A stretch of DNA of 64,000 bases. It comes from Armatimonadota bacterium. Lineage in GTDB: Bacteria > Armatimonadota > UBA5829 > DTJY01. Of this stretch, positions 50,308 through 58,686 are shown one piece after another. The DNA is taken from the NCBI GenBank assembly GCA_017993055.1, contig JAGONM010000008.1:57187-121186 (forward strand). Reading direction: 5' to 3'. The stretch's first letter is position 1. Each line of letters begins with the position of its first letter. A model generated the notes under the pieces. That model saw only the letters and a program-made list of their open reading frames with translations. It searched no databases and was not told the origin of the DNA. Both the position numbers and the translations under genes were made by a program.

Positions 50308-51522
50308 GTGACCTACATCACCAGAACGCTCGAACCGGTGGTTCGGAAGGCGGTCGAGGACTTCCCCGCGGTGGTCCTCAGCGGACCCAGGCAGTCAGGG
50401 AAGACGACACTGCTCAAGCGCCTTCTCGGGGACCGCTATCGGTATGTCTCGATGGAGTTGCCGGACGTGAGAGCCTCCGCGTCCGCTGACCCGCGCGGTT
50501 TCCTCGAGATCAACTCCCCTCCCGTCATTCTGGACGAGATTCAGTACGCTCCGGAGCTTCTGTTCTACATCAAGGAGCGGATAGACGCCGACAGATCGCG
50601 CAAGGGCCAGTTCGTTCTCACCGGCTCTCAGAACCTTCTGATGATGAGCCAGGTAACCGAGTCGCTTGCCGGGCGAAGTGCCATCCTGAAGCTGCTTCCC
50701 CTGTCGTTACATGAGATATCAGGCATTTCGGCCGCCGATCTGCCTTGGGAGCCCGGATATACCGAAAGGAAGCGACCGGCGTCTCTAGAGCAGATCTGGG
50801 AGCAGTTCCTGAGAGGAGGATACCCGGAACTCGCCGCAGAGCCGGAGAGGGACCCCGGCCTCTGGTACTCCGGCTACGTTCAGACGTACCTGGAGCGCGA
50901 CGTCAGATCGCTCAGGCAGGTCGGCGATCTGACTCAGTTCCAGAGCTTTCTGCGAGTGATCGCGGCTCGGAGCGGGCAGCTGCTCAACCTGTCCGACGTG
51001 TCGCGTGATCTGGGACTCGCGGTCAACACCGCCAAGTCGTGGTTGTCCATCCTCGAATCAACCTATCAGGTGGTGATCCTCCGGCCGTACTTCATGAACA
51101 TCGGAAAGCGGTTGGTGAAGACGCCGAAGGTCTATCTCACGGACGTCGGGATGCTCTGCCACCTAGCGGGACTGAGGGACCATCAGCACGCGCAGGCCGG
51201 TCCCCTGTCCGGAGCGATAGTGGAGACGGCGGTTCTATCCGAGATCGTCAAGAACTCCCTGCACCGAGGAACTGATCCGCAGGCCTACTTCTGGAGGACG
51301 AGCAACGGAGTCGAAGTGGACATCGTCGTCGAGCAGAGTGGCCGGCTCGTCCCGGTAGAGGTAAAGGCAACCAGCACGCCGCGCCCGCGGATGGCATCGG
51401 GGCTGCTCGCATTCATGCGGGACTACCCGGACAGGGTGGACACGGGGTGGCTCGTGCACCTCGGCGGCGAGGTTCTGCCTATGGCGCCGGGAGTAACCGC
51501 GCTGCCCTTTGCCGAGATGTGA
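50308..51522 (+). CDS. DUF4143-family AAA-like ATPase
   Basis: The 404-aa product has Walker A (VVLSGPRQSGKTTLLKRLLG), Walker B (PPVILDEIQYAPELL), GQFVLTGSQNLLM and a DUF4143 C-terminal domain with EVDIVVEQSGRLVPVEVKAT, a nuclease-like D...E-x-K pattern. The start is the GTG at 50308, with GGAG six bases upstream, and the family-typical TYITRTLEPVV follows. Functions in this widespread, mobile family are poorly known. The AT-rich upstream region and lone position suggest recent arrival. Confidence 0.85.
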   Translation: MTYITRTLEPVVRKAVEDFPAVVLSGPRQSGKTTLLKRLLGDRYRYVSMELPDVRASASADPRGFLEINSPPVILDEIQYAPELLFYIKERIDADRSRKGQFVLTGSQNLLMMSQVTESLAGRSAILKLLPLSLHEISGISAADLPWEPGYTERKRPASLEQIWEQFLRGGYPELAAEPERDPGLWYSGYVQTYLERDVRSLRQVGDLTQFQSFLRVIAARSGQLLNLSDVSRDLGLAVNTAKSWLSILESTYQVVILRPYFMNIGKRLVKTPKVYLTDVGMLCHLAGLRDHQHAQAGPLSGAIVETAVLSEIVKNSLHRGTDPQAYFWRTSNGVEVDIVVEQSGRLVPVEVKATSTPRPRMASGLLAFMRDYPDRVDTGWLVHLGGEVLPMAPGVTALPFAEM

Positions 51523-51621
51523 AGTCCCACCTGCCGGCTGAGGTATCAAGCGGTTCTGCTGACCACGAACCGGCAGACCGCCGTCCCTGATGCACCGGAG
51601 ATCCACACTAGGAGGCGAAAG

Positions 51622-52395
51622 ATGATAGGAGCGATAGCCGGTGACATCATCGGCTCCATCTACGAGTGGGACAGGATCAAGACCAAGGAGTTCCCCCTGT
51701 TCGGACAGCGGTGCAAGTTCACCGATGACACCGTTCTGACCGTCGCCCTCGCCGACGCGATACTCCGTTCGAAGGACTACGCTGCGGCGCTGAGGGAGTA
51801 CTACCGCCTTTACCCGAGAGCGGGCTACGGCGGGATGTTCCGCAGGTGGGCTCTCTCCAAACACGGCGATCCCTACAAGAGTTGGGGAAACGGCGCCGCG
51901 ATGCGGATCAGCCCCGCCGGACATGCTTACGACACGCTCGAGGAAACGCTGGCGAAAGCCGAGGCCTTCACGGCGGTCACTCACAACCACCCGGAGGGGA
52001 TCAAGGGCGCACAGTCAGTGGCGGCCGCGATGTTCCTCGCCCGCACCGGTTCGTCCAAGGAGGAGATCAGGGAGTACGTCGAGCGAACCTTCGGTTACGA
52101 TCTCTCCCGCACCTGCGACGAGATCAGGCCGGGTTACGGGTTCGACGAGTCATGCCAGGGCACCGTGCCGGAGGCGTTCGCCGCTTTCCTTGACGCGACG
52201 GACTTCGAGGACGCCGTCCGGAACGCCGTCTCGCTTGGCGGCGACAGCGACACGCTGGCCTGCATCACCGGCGGGATCGCGGAGGCTTTCTACGGGGTTC
52301 CGGAGGATATCTCGAGGCAGACGCTGGACAGGCTCGACGAGCGGCTGAGAGAAATCACGCTGGAGTTCATCTACCGCTTCGGACGCACTACTTGA
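51622..52395 (+). CDS. ADP-ribosylglycohydrolase family protein
   Basis: The 257-aa protein has IGAIAGDIIGSIYEWDRIKT, CKFTDDTVLTVALADAIL, SWGNGAAMRISPAG and SLGGDSDTLACITGGIAEAF. The DD of FTDDT and the D-x-D of GGDSDT bind the two magnesium ions of DraG/ARH-type enzymes. It removes ADP-ribose from proteins or nucleic acids. AGGAGG precedes the ATG at 51622. It is the last gene before rnpB, which runs in the opposite direction. Confidence 0.85.
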   Translation: MIGAIAGDIIGSIYEWDRIKTKEFPLFGQRCKFTDDTVLTVALADAILRSKDYAAALREYYRLYPRAGYGGMFRRWALSKHGDPYKSWGNGAAMRISPAGHAYDTLEETLAKAEAFTAVTHNHPEGIKGAQSVAAAMFLARTGSSKEEIREYVERTFGYDLSRTCDEIRPGYGFDESCQGTVPEAFAAFLDATDFEDAVRNAVSLGGDSDTLACITGGIAEAFYGVPEDISRQTLDRLDERLREITLEFIYRFGRTT

Positions 52396-52398
52396 ATC

Positions 52399-52436
52399 AG
52401 GCGCATTCTGAGCGTGAAAACGACCAGGATGCGCCT
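52399..52436. terminator. Possible two-way terminator hairpin
   Basis: AGGCGCAT (52399-52406) and ATGCGCCT (52429-52436) form a perfect 8-bp stem with a 22-base loop, between the ends of the glycohydrolase gene and rnpB. There is no U tract. Confidence 0.35.
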
Positions 52437-52444
52437 ATCTGGAG

Positions 52445-52781
52445 CAGGTCTATAAGCCGGGTTCTGTCTCGGATGGTCATCTATCTGGGATGCGCGTTGC
52501 CGCGCACCTCGTGCGGCCTTTACCCGGAGGGTCGGCGGGCAGCTTCTACCCCTCCCTATTCGGCCTTGCTCCCGATGGGGTTTGCCAAGCCTCCGCATCT
52601 CTGCGGAGCTGGTGGTCTCTTACACCACCGTTTCAGCTTTGCCGACCCGGAGGTCGGCGTTTTCTTTTCTGTGGCACTTTCCGTGGGATCGCTCCCCCTC
52701 GCCGTTAGCGAGCATCGCGCCCTGCGGAGCCCGGACTTTCCTCCCCGCCCTCTCGGGCGGAGCGACCATCTGACCTACTCC
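52445..52781 (-). ncRNA. rnpB: RNase P RNA (class A)
   Basis: The minus strand holds conserved RNase P RNA segments: GAGGAAAGTCCGGGCTCC near the 5' end (52743-52726) and AGACAGAACCCGGCTTATAG near the 3' end (52469-52450). These pair in the catalytic core. The length of about 340 nt and the GC-rich stems between fit a bacterial type A RNA. It is the catalytic part of the enzyme that trims tRNA 5' ends. Ends are estimated from the promoter and the conserved blocks. Confidence 0.9.
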
Positions 52782-52787
52782 GACATC

Positions 52788-52815
52788 ATTGTACCACACC
52801 GCGCCCGCAGGTCAA
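52788..52815 (-). promoter_or_regulatory. Promoter of rnpB
   Basis: On the minus strand TTGACC (52815-52810), 16 bp, TACAAT (52793-52788). It sets the RNA 5' end near 52781. Confidence 0.6.
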
Positions 52816-52829
52816 GGCCGCCTCGCAGG

Positions 52830-52858
52830 TTGCGGTTGCGCGTGTGGTTGGGTATACT
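52830..52858 (+). promoter_or_regulatory. Promoter of the cytidylate-kinase-like gene
   Basis: TTGCGG (52830-52835), 17 bp, TATACT (52853-52858). Back to back with the rnpB promoter, with 14 bp between the -35 boxes. Confidence 0.55.
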
Positions 52859-52904
52859 CAGGGTGATTGATGACGCCGCAGTCGGAGAAAGGCAGGTGGC
52901 CCGA

Positions 52905-53582
52905 ATGGCCAGAAGCGTCGAGGACATGATCGCCGAGCAGGTGCGCCGCTCGGAACTGGCGCGCAAGGAGCGCATCGGCAACGGGGAGGCCGTCACCAAT
53001 CCCGTCATCACGATCTCGCGCACGATGGGAAGCGGGGGCCGCATCGTCGCCCGCAAACTGGCGGACGACCTCGGGTTCAGTCTGTGGGACAGAGAGCTGA
53101 TTGACATCATGGCGATGGAGGCGGAGATACCCCGCAAGGTCGTCGAGACGTTCGACGAGCGGACCGTCTCCGAGATCGAGCTTCTCGTCCGCGCGATGCT
53201 AGGCGATTCCGAGCCTGCCGGCTTCCTGTATACGAAACACCTGGCGCGGAGCGTCGCCCTTATCGCGAGCGTTGGTAACGCGGTCATCCTCGGCCGCGGG
53301 GCGAACTACCTGCTCCCGGGCGCGCTCAACGTCCGCATGGACGCCTCGCTCGAGCGCAGGGTCGCCAACATGATGGAGTATGAGGACATCGGGCGCGCGG
53401 AGGCCGAGATCAAGCTCAAGAAATCCGACAAGGAGCGCAGGCGGTTCCTGGATCGGGCGTTCGGCAAGAAGAAGCTCGATTGCGGCGACTTCGACCTCAT
53501 GATCTGGACCGACCACTTCACGGCCGCCGACGCGGCGGAGATCATCAAGACGGCCTTCCGGGCGCGATTCAGGTTCGGTTGA
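52905..53582 (+). CDS. Cytidylate-kinase-like family protein
   Basis: The 225-aa product matches the cytidylate-kinase-2-like family: NPVITISRTMGSGGRIVARK is the P-loop-type region (G-x-G-G-R), SLWDRELIDIMAMEAEIP follows, and VILGRGANYLLPGALNVRMD lies in the middle. No other nucleotide genes are nearby. The family is related to kinases of CMP, but its substrate is not firmly known. The ATG at 52905 is preferred; the frame further upstream only overlies the antisense of rnpB. Confidence 0.75.
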   Translation: MARSVEDMIAEQVRRSELARKERIGNGEAVTNPVITISRTMGSGGRIVARKLADDLGFSLWDRELIDIMAMEAEIPRKVVETFDERTVSEIELLVRAMLGDSEPAGFLYTKHLARSVALIASVGNAVILGRGANYLLPGALNVRMDASLERRVANMMEYEDIGRAEAEIKLKKSDKERRRFLDRAFGKKKLDCGDFDLMIWTDHFTAADAAEIIKTAFRARFRFG

Positions 53583-53611
53583 CGCGCGCCGGAAGTTTTT
53601 TCGCAGAACGC

Positions 53612-53640
53612 TTGACATGGCGTTTCGCGTGTGATAACAT
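53612..53640 (+). promoter_or_regulatory. Promoter of the arsR/DUF3887 operon
   Basis: TTGACA (53612-53617), 17 bp, TAACAT (53635-53640). Confidence 0.65.
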
Positions 53641-53658
53641 TTAGAACCTTAGCTAAAT
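53639..53658. promoter_or_regulatory. ATTTAG/CTAAAT operator candidate
   Basis: ATTTAG (53639-53644), 8 bases, CTAAAT (53653-53658): an inverted repeat over the expected transcription start, 15 bp upstream of the ArsR-like start codon. It is the likely site where the regulator represses its own operon. Confidence 0.5.
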
Positions 53659-53673
53659 ATCGAAGGATTCGCA

Positions 53674-54252
53674 GTGGAGAAGGTCTACAGAGCGATAGCA
53701 GATCCGACCCGGAGGGCCGTCCTCAAGCTCCTGCGCGACCGCGAGATGACCGCGGGCGAACTGGCCGAGCATTTCGAGCTGACGAAGCCGACGCTCTCGA
53801 AACACTTCGCGGTGCTCCGCGAGGCCGGCCTGGTATCGGACCACAAGAGCGGCAGGCATGTCACCTACCGGCTCGAGCCCGAGCTTCTGGAGCGCGCGCT
53901 TGTCTCCCTGATGGAGGACTACCAGTTCGTCTGGGCGCCGCCGATTGACGTCGAGCTCGCGGCCCGGCAGTTCGTGGAATCGCTCGTTCGGGGCGACTTC
54001 GACGCACTGAATCAGGACCTTGACGACGAGGTGAAGTCCGCCCTGACCCCTGAGAAACTGCGGGAGCACTGGCAGTTCGTCGTCGAGAAGTATGGGCCGT
54101 TCGTGAAGCAGACCGGCGTGCGCACTGAGAACTACTGGAAGTTCACCAATGCGATCGTCGCCTGCGAGTTCGGGCGGTCGCCTCTCAGTATCAAGGTGGT
54201 TTTCGGCAGGTCGGGCCTGATATCGGGGCTCTGGTTCATGGAGGAAGAGTGA
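53674..54252 (+). CDS. ArsR-type regulator fused to a DUF3887-like domain
   Basis: The 192-aa product has an ArsR winged helix (AIADPTRRAVLKLLRDREMT, ELAEHFELTKPTLSKHFAVL, GLVSDHKSGRHVTYRLEPEL; residues 5-80). A C-terminal domain (about 95-190) carries FVESLVRGDFDALNQDLDDE, LREHWQFVVEKYGPF and SIKVVFGRSGLISGLWF, which are repeated in the two following genes. No metal-binding cysteines are present, so metal sensing is unlikely. The DUF3887-like part may sense a ligand shared with the lipoprotein and hydrolase. GTG start with AAGGA upstream. Confidence 0.75.
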   Translation: MEKVYRAIADPTRRAVLKLLRDREMTAGELAEHFELTKPTLSKHFAVLREAGLVSDHKSGRHVTYRLEPELLERALVSLMEDYQFVWAPPIDVELAARQFVESLVRGDFDALNQDLDDEVKSALTPEKLREHWQFVVEKYGPFVKQTGVRTENYWKFTNAIVACEFGRSPLSIKVVFGRSGLISGLWFMEEE

Positions 54253-54284
54253 TCAGCCGAGAGACGGCTGGAAAGGAGAACACA

Positions 54285-54698
54285 ATGAACGGGAAGATGA
54301 GGAATGGGGGCACAGCGCTGATGTTGGTGCTGTCGTGCGCGGTAGCGCTGATGGTCTCGTCATGCGGCAAGCCCGGAATCACGCGGAGGGCGGAGAACAT
54401 GGTCGATCTCATGGCAAAGGGGGACTTCGCCGCCGCAACGAAGGACTTCGACGCGGCAATGAGATCTGCGATGCCCAACGAGAAGCTTCAGCAGCTCTGG
54501 ACCGCGCTCTCGCAGCAGGCCGGGGCATTCAAGGGTCGGACCGCGACTCGGGAGACAGTGGAGCAGGGATTCAAGACGGTGTACGTGACCTGCTCGTTCG
54601 AGAAAGTGAACCTCGACGTCAAGGTCGTGTTCGACAGCAGCGACAAGGTCGGCGGACTGTGGGTAGTCCGGACCGCGCCGGGCGCAGGCGCGAAGTGA
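54285..54698 (+). CDS. DUF3887-like lipoprotein
   Basis: The 137-aa product has a lipoprotein signal ending VALMVSSC (lipobox cysteine about residue 28). A single DUF3887-like domain follows: NMVDLMAKGDFAAATKDFDA, LQQLWTALSQQAGAFKGRTA and LDVKVVFDSSDKVGGLWVV. The same pattern occurs in the ArsR-type gene before it and the hydrolase after it. It is a small surface-exposed, membrane-anchored protein. AAAGGAG precedes the ATG. Its stop overlaps the next start (ATGA), so the genes are coupled. Confidence 0.75.
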   Translation: MNGKMRNGGTALMLVLSCAVALMVSSCGKPGITRRAENMVDLMAKGDFAAATKDFDAAMRSAMPNEKLQQLWTALSQQAGAFKGRTATRETVEQGFKTVYVTCSFEKVNLDVKVVFDSSDKVGGLWVVRTAPGAGAK

Positions 54699-56050
54699 TG
54701 AGGACCGCGCGCTGGATCATCCTGCTGGTGGTGTTCGCCGGACTCGCGGCTTGCGTCACGCAGTGCGCTCAACCGGAAGACACGGCCGCGCAAGCCCGGG
54801 ATTTCGTCCAACTGCTGGCCGATGGAAGATTCCCCGACGCGACCGCCCGGTTCGACGAGACCATGAAGAAGGCCATGTCCCCGGCGCAGTTGCAGCAGTT
54901 GTGGCAGAGCCTCGTGCAACAGCAGGGGAGCTTCAAGGGTATGGACGGCGCTCAGCCCGGAAAGAAGGGCGGATTCGACACGGTGGACGTGACCTGCGAG
55001 TTCGCGAACGGCAAGCTTGATATCCAGGTCGTGTACGATTCCGCCGGGCGCGTCTCCGGCCTCTGGATCCTGCCCGCGGCCGAGGGCGCATCGAGCGCCG
55101 CGCCCGAGTACCTCCCGCCGACATACGTCAGGAAGGACCGCTTCGAGGAGAGGGATGTCGCCGTCAACAAGGGCGCGGAATGGGAACTGCCCGGCACGCT
55201 CACGATCCCGAAGGGCGGGGGACCATTCCCGGCCGTGGTGCTCGTTCACGGTTCCGGCCCGAACGACCGCGACGAAGCCATCGGCCCGAACAAGCCGTTC
55301 CGCGATCTGGCATGGGGCCTCGCATCGAAGGGCATCGCAGTCCTGCGATACGACAAGCGCACGAAGGTCTACGGCGTCAGGATGGCCACCATGACGGATA
55401 CCATCACTGTGAAGGAGGAGGTCCTCGATGATGCCCTGGCGGCCGTCGAACTCGCCCGCAAGTCGGACCGCATCGACCCGAGGAGGGTGTTCGTGCTCGG
55501 CCACAGCCTCGGAGGGATACTCGCACCGAGGATAGGCAAGGCCGACCCCGGGATCGCTGGGCTGGTGATCATGGCAGGCGCGACTCGCCCTTTCGACGAT
55601 GTGCTTCTGGAGCAGGTCGAGTACATCGCGTCGCTCGAGGGCGCTCTGTCGGCGGACGACGAGAAAGAGCTTGAGAAGATCAGGCGGCAGGTGGCAAACG
55701 CAAAGAGCCCCAGGCTTTCGCCGAAGACGCCCGCATCCACTCTGCCGCTCGGCGCTCCGGCGGCGTACTGGCTGAGCCTGCGGCCCAAGCCGGCCGAGAT
55801 CGCGAAGTCCGTCGAGCAGCCGATGCTGATCCTGCAGGGCGGACGCGACTACCAGGTCACCGAGGCCGATTTCAACGGATGGAAGGCCTCGCTCTCTTCC
55901 CGGAAGGACGTGGCGTTCAAGTTCTACCCGGACCTAAACCATCTGTTCATGACCGGCAAGGGCAAGGCCGTTCCGGCGGAGTACGAGAAGTCCGGCTTCG
56001 TCTCCGAGGCAGTCGTTGATGACATTGCGGCCTGGGTGAAGCGGCACTGA
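54698..56050 (+). CDS. DUF3887-alpha/beta-hydrolase lipoprotein
   Basis: The 450-aa product has a lipoprotein signal (VVFAGLAAC). A DUF3887-like domain follows (about 25-125; LQQLWQSLVQQQGSFKGMDG, LDIQVVYDSAGRVSGLWIL). Then comes an alpha/beta-hydrolase domain (about 135-450) with VVLVHGSGPNDRDE, VLGHSLGGILAPRIG (nucleophile serine) and PDLNHLFMTGKG with the catalytic histidine. The acid is probably in LILQGGRDYQV. It is an exported, membrane-bound esterase or peptidase-like enzyme. DUF3887 plus hydrolase fusions occur elsewhere, often near envelope genes. Confidence 0.8.
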   Translation: MRTARWIILLVVFAGLAACVTQCAQPEDTAAQARDFVQLLADGRFPDATARFDETMKKAMSPAQLQQLWQSLVQQQGSFKGMDGAQPGKKGGFDTVDVTCEFANGKLDIQVVYDSAGRVSGLWILPAAEGASSAAPEYLPPTYVRKDRFEERDVAVNKGAEWELPGTLTIPKGGGPFPAVVLVHGSGPNDRDEAIGPNKPFRDLAWGLASKGIAVLRYDKRTKVYGVRMATMTDTITVKEEVLDDALAAVELARKSDRIDPRRVFVLGHSLGGILAPRIGKADPGIAGLVIMAGATRPFDDVLLEQVEYIASLEGALSADDEKELEKIRRQVANAKSPRLSPKTPASTLPLGAPAAYWLSLRPKPAEIAKSVEQPMLILQGGRDYQVTEADFNGWKASLSSRKDVAFKFYPDLNHLFMTGKGKAVPAEYEKSGFVSEAVVDDIAAWVKRH

Positions 56051-56130
56051 TCGGGCGTGCAGGATGGACCCGCAATTGTCTCGAACATACATTCGCACCA
56101 GTCAGGGGCGGAGTGATCGGGGGACAGCGA

Positions 56131-58491
56131 ATGGACTTCACCGACTTTCTGGACAGTATACGGCGTTCCCGGCACTACCAGGGGCAGATCGTTCACATAC
56201 ACCGCATCCCGAGGCGGGAGGCGTCATACGGCGACCTCTCCGAGCCCCTGCCTCCGGAACTGGTCTCCGCCTTGGCACAGATGGGGATCAAAAGGCTCTA
56301 CACTCACCAGGTCGAGGCGGTCGAGGCCGTCCGTCGCGGGGAAAGCGTCGTCATCGTGACCGGGACCGCGAGCGGCAAGACCCTCTGCTACAACCTGCCC
56401 GTCCTCGAGAGGCAAATTCGAAATTCGAAGCACGAAGCACGAGATGCGACGGCGTTCTACCTGTTCCCGACGAAGGCCCTCGCCCAGGACCAGCTTCGGG
56501 GGTTGAGGCGCTACGCTGAGTGGGAACCCGCTCTCGCGGAGGTGATGAAGGCCGGGTGCTACGACGGAGACACCCCCCCGACCACGCGCCGGAAGCTGCG
56601 CGACGAGGCGAGCATCATCCTCACGAACCCGGACATGCTCCACCAGGGCATCCTCCCCTACCACACGCGATGGAGCAACTTCTTCACCAACCTGCAGTAC
56701 GTGGTGATAGACGAGATCCACAGCTACCGGGGAATCTTCGGCTCGAACGTCGCCAACGTCATCCGCAGGCTCAACCGCGTCTGCGAGTTCTACGGCGCGC
56801 GGCCCCGATTCATCTGCTCGTCGGCAACTATCGCAAACCCGAGGGAGCTTGCCGAGGGGCTCATCGGCACCCCGATGACCCTGGTGGACGACGACGGCTC
56901 CCCGAGGGGCGAGAAGCGGTTCGTGTTGTGGAACCCGCCCGTGATTGACGTCGGCGGCATGGAGCGGCGAAGCTCGAACGTAGAGGCCCAGAACCTGATG
57001 GTCGAGCTGATGCGGAGCGGCGTGCGCACGATCACCTTCGGGAAGGCACGCGTCGTCGCGGAACTGATGTACCGCTACGTGAGGGAAGCGCTCCCGAGAC
57101 AGCTTCAGGACAAGGTGCGCCCGTACCGGGGAGGTTACCTGCCCGAGGAGCGGCGCGAGATCGAGCGGCAGCTCTTCGAGGGAGAACTGATGGGCATCAC
57201 GAGCACGAACGCCCTCGAACTCGGGATTGACGTCGGCGGGCTCGACGCCTCGATCATCATCGGCTTCCCGGGGACGATCGCCAGCGTGTGGCAGCAGGCG
57301 GGGCGCGCGGGTCGGGGGGTCGAGGATTCGCTGGTCGTCTTCGTCGCCTATAACGACCCGATTGATCAGTACCTCGTGAGGCGGCCGGAGTACTTCTTCG
57401 GGCAGTCGCCGGAGAGCGCGGTCGTGGACCCGGAGAATCCCTACGTGCTGGCTCACCACCTGAAGTGCGCGGCGTTCGAGCTACCGATCACGGAGGAGGA
57501 CGCAGGCGCGTTCGGCGGCGGGACGACCCCGATCGCAGACATCCTCGAGGAGGCCGGGGACTTCAAGCGCATCGGCGACAAGTGGTACTACTCGCGCACA
57601 GAGTTCCCCGCGAAGGACGTGAACCTGCGGACGATCTCGGACAACACGTTCACCATCGTGGAGAGGGACGGCGAGGTCGAGTCGCCGGAGGGCCGGGTCA
57701 TCGGCCAGGTTGATTCGATCAGCGCGCCGGAACTCGTCTACCCGCAGGCGATTTACATGCACGAGGGCGAGACCTACTTCGTCGAGGAACTCGACCTCGT
57801 GAACCGCGTCGCCTCCGTCCGCCGCGCGAACGTGGACTACTACACGAACGCGATCCTCGACTCGTCCATCAGGATCGCGAGGACGACTGAGGACGGCTCG
57901 CCCGGCGCTCAGCGGGAGGCGCTCGGCGGCTCATCGGTGTCTTACGGCCCCGCAACCGTCACATGGGCGACGACCGGGTTCAAGAAGATCAAGTTCTACA
58001 GCCTGGACAGCATCGGCTACGGGAAGGTGGACATCCCTCCTCAGCATCTCGAGACGATGGCGATGTGGATCGTCCCGCCGGCGGGCGTCATCGGGGAGAT
58101 CAAGCTGCAGGGACGCAACCCGATCGAGGGGCTGATGGGCATCCGCAACCTGGCGGTCCACGCCCTGCCCCTCTTCGCGATGTGCGACAAGGAGGACATC
58201 GGCGGGGTGGTGGACAGCTCCAACACCGGGTCGCCGACGATCTTCATCTACGACCGCTATACCGGAGGCCTCGGGTTCGCGGAAATCGGGTATGAGAAGG
58301 TGGATGACCTGATGCGCACGTGCCTGCAGATGGTGGAGGAGTGCGGCTGCGAGGACGGTTGCCCATCGTGCGTGGGCATCCCCACCCTGCGCCCGGCGAT
58401 CCACACCGACCCGGACATCTTCGGCTCGTTCCCGATCCCGGACAAGCAGGCGGCGGCGCACATGCTCGGGCGGATGGCGGGGGAATTGTGA
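56131..58491 (+). CDS. MrfA/Hrq1-type DEAD/DEAH helicase with zinc-binding C-terminus
   Basis: The 786-aa product has superfamily 2 motifs: VVIVTGTASGKTLCYNLPVL (Walker A), FLFPTKALAQDQ-like LFPTKALAQDQ, VVIDEIHSYRGIFGSNVANV (DEIH), RFICSSATIANPRELAE (SAT) and ITSTNALELGIDVGGLDASI. It ends with a DUF1998 domain with CGCEDGCPSCVG, the cysteine set that binds zinc in MrfA/Hrq1, which help repair mitomycin-type DNA damage. About residues 95-106 (QIRNSKHEARDA) are not conserved and are encoded by a 7-bp-period repeat. The ATG at 56131 has GGGGGA upstream. Confidence 0.85.
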   Translation: MDFTDFLDSIRRSRHYQGQIVHIHRIPRREASYGDLSEPLPPELVSALAQMGIKRLYTHQVEAVEAVRRGESVVIVTGTASGKTLCYNLPVLERQIRNSKHEARDATAFYLFPTKALAQDQLRGLRRYAEWEPALAEVMKAGCYDGDTPPTTRRKLRDEASIILTNPDMLHQGILPYHTRWSNFFTNLQYVVIDEIHSYRGIFGSNVANVIRRLNRVCEFYGARPRFICSSATIANPRELAEGLIGTPMTLVDDDGSPRGEKRFVLWNPPVIDVGGMERRSSNVEAQNLMVELMRSGVRTITFGKARVVAELMYRYVREALPRQLQDKVRPYRGGYLPEERREIERQLFEGELMGITSTNALELGIDVGGLDASIIIGFPGTIASVWQQAGRAGRGVEDSLVVFVAYNDPIDQYLVRRPEYFFGQSPESAVVDPENPYVLAHHLKCAAFELPITEEDAGAFGGGTTPIADILEEAGDFKRIGDKWYYSRTEFPAKDVNLRTISDNTFTIVERDGEVESPEGRVIGQVDSISAPELVYPQAIYMHEGETYFVEELDLVNRVASVRRANVDYYTNAILDSSIRIARTTEDGSPGAQREALGGSSVSYGPATVTWATTGFKKIKFYSLDSIGYGKVDIPPQHLETMAMWIVPPAGVIGEIKLQGRNPIEGLMGIRNLAVHALPLFAMCDKEDIGGVVDSSNTGSPTIFIYDRYTGGLGFAEIGYEKVDDLMRTCLQMVEECGCEDGCPSCVGIPTLRPAIHTDPDIFGSFPIPDKQAAAHMLGRMAGEL
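56414..56442. repeat. 7-bp-period repeat inside the helicase gene
   Basis: AAATTCG twice (56414-56427), then AAGCACG twice (56428-56441): 28 bp of heptamers that, with flanks, encode a non-family loop between the Walker A helix and the next conserved block. Confidence 0.6.
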
Positions 58492-58518
58492 TTGGTGGTT
58501 AGTAACCGGTGATCGGTG
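58491..58518. repeat. 7-bp-period repeat after the helicase gene
   Basis: The minus strand reads CACCGAT, CACCGGT, TACTAAC, CACCAAT, CAC: heptamers similar in period to those inside the GH20, dxr and helicase genes. Confidence 0.45.
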
Positions 58519-58565
58519 TAGGCGACATCCGGCGCCGGGGGATCCTGCCGGGCGGCCCTTCTCGG

Positions 58566-58633
58566 CGTCACCCTGAACTTGGTTCAGGGCCCAGAACCCT
58601 CCGGATGGATGCTGAATCAAGTTCAGCATGACG
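58566..58633. repeat. Dispersed palindromic repeat, copy B
   Basis: CCTGAACTTGGTTCAGG, then GCTGAATCAAGTTCAGC, within outer GTCA/TGAC arms. Same layout as copy A at 8188-8260. It lies between the helicase and methyltransferase genes. Confidence 0.75.
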
Positions 58634-58686
58634 GCGCGCGACCGGGGGTTCCGCTTGATCGGCGTTCTGTGGTAATATGACGGGCG

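Noticed and set aside
52392..52904. N-terminal extension of the cytidylate-kinase-like protein
   Set aside because: This part is the antisense of rnpB; the real gene starts at 52905 after its own promoter.
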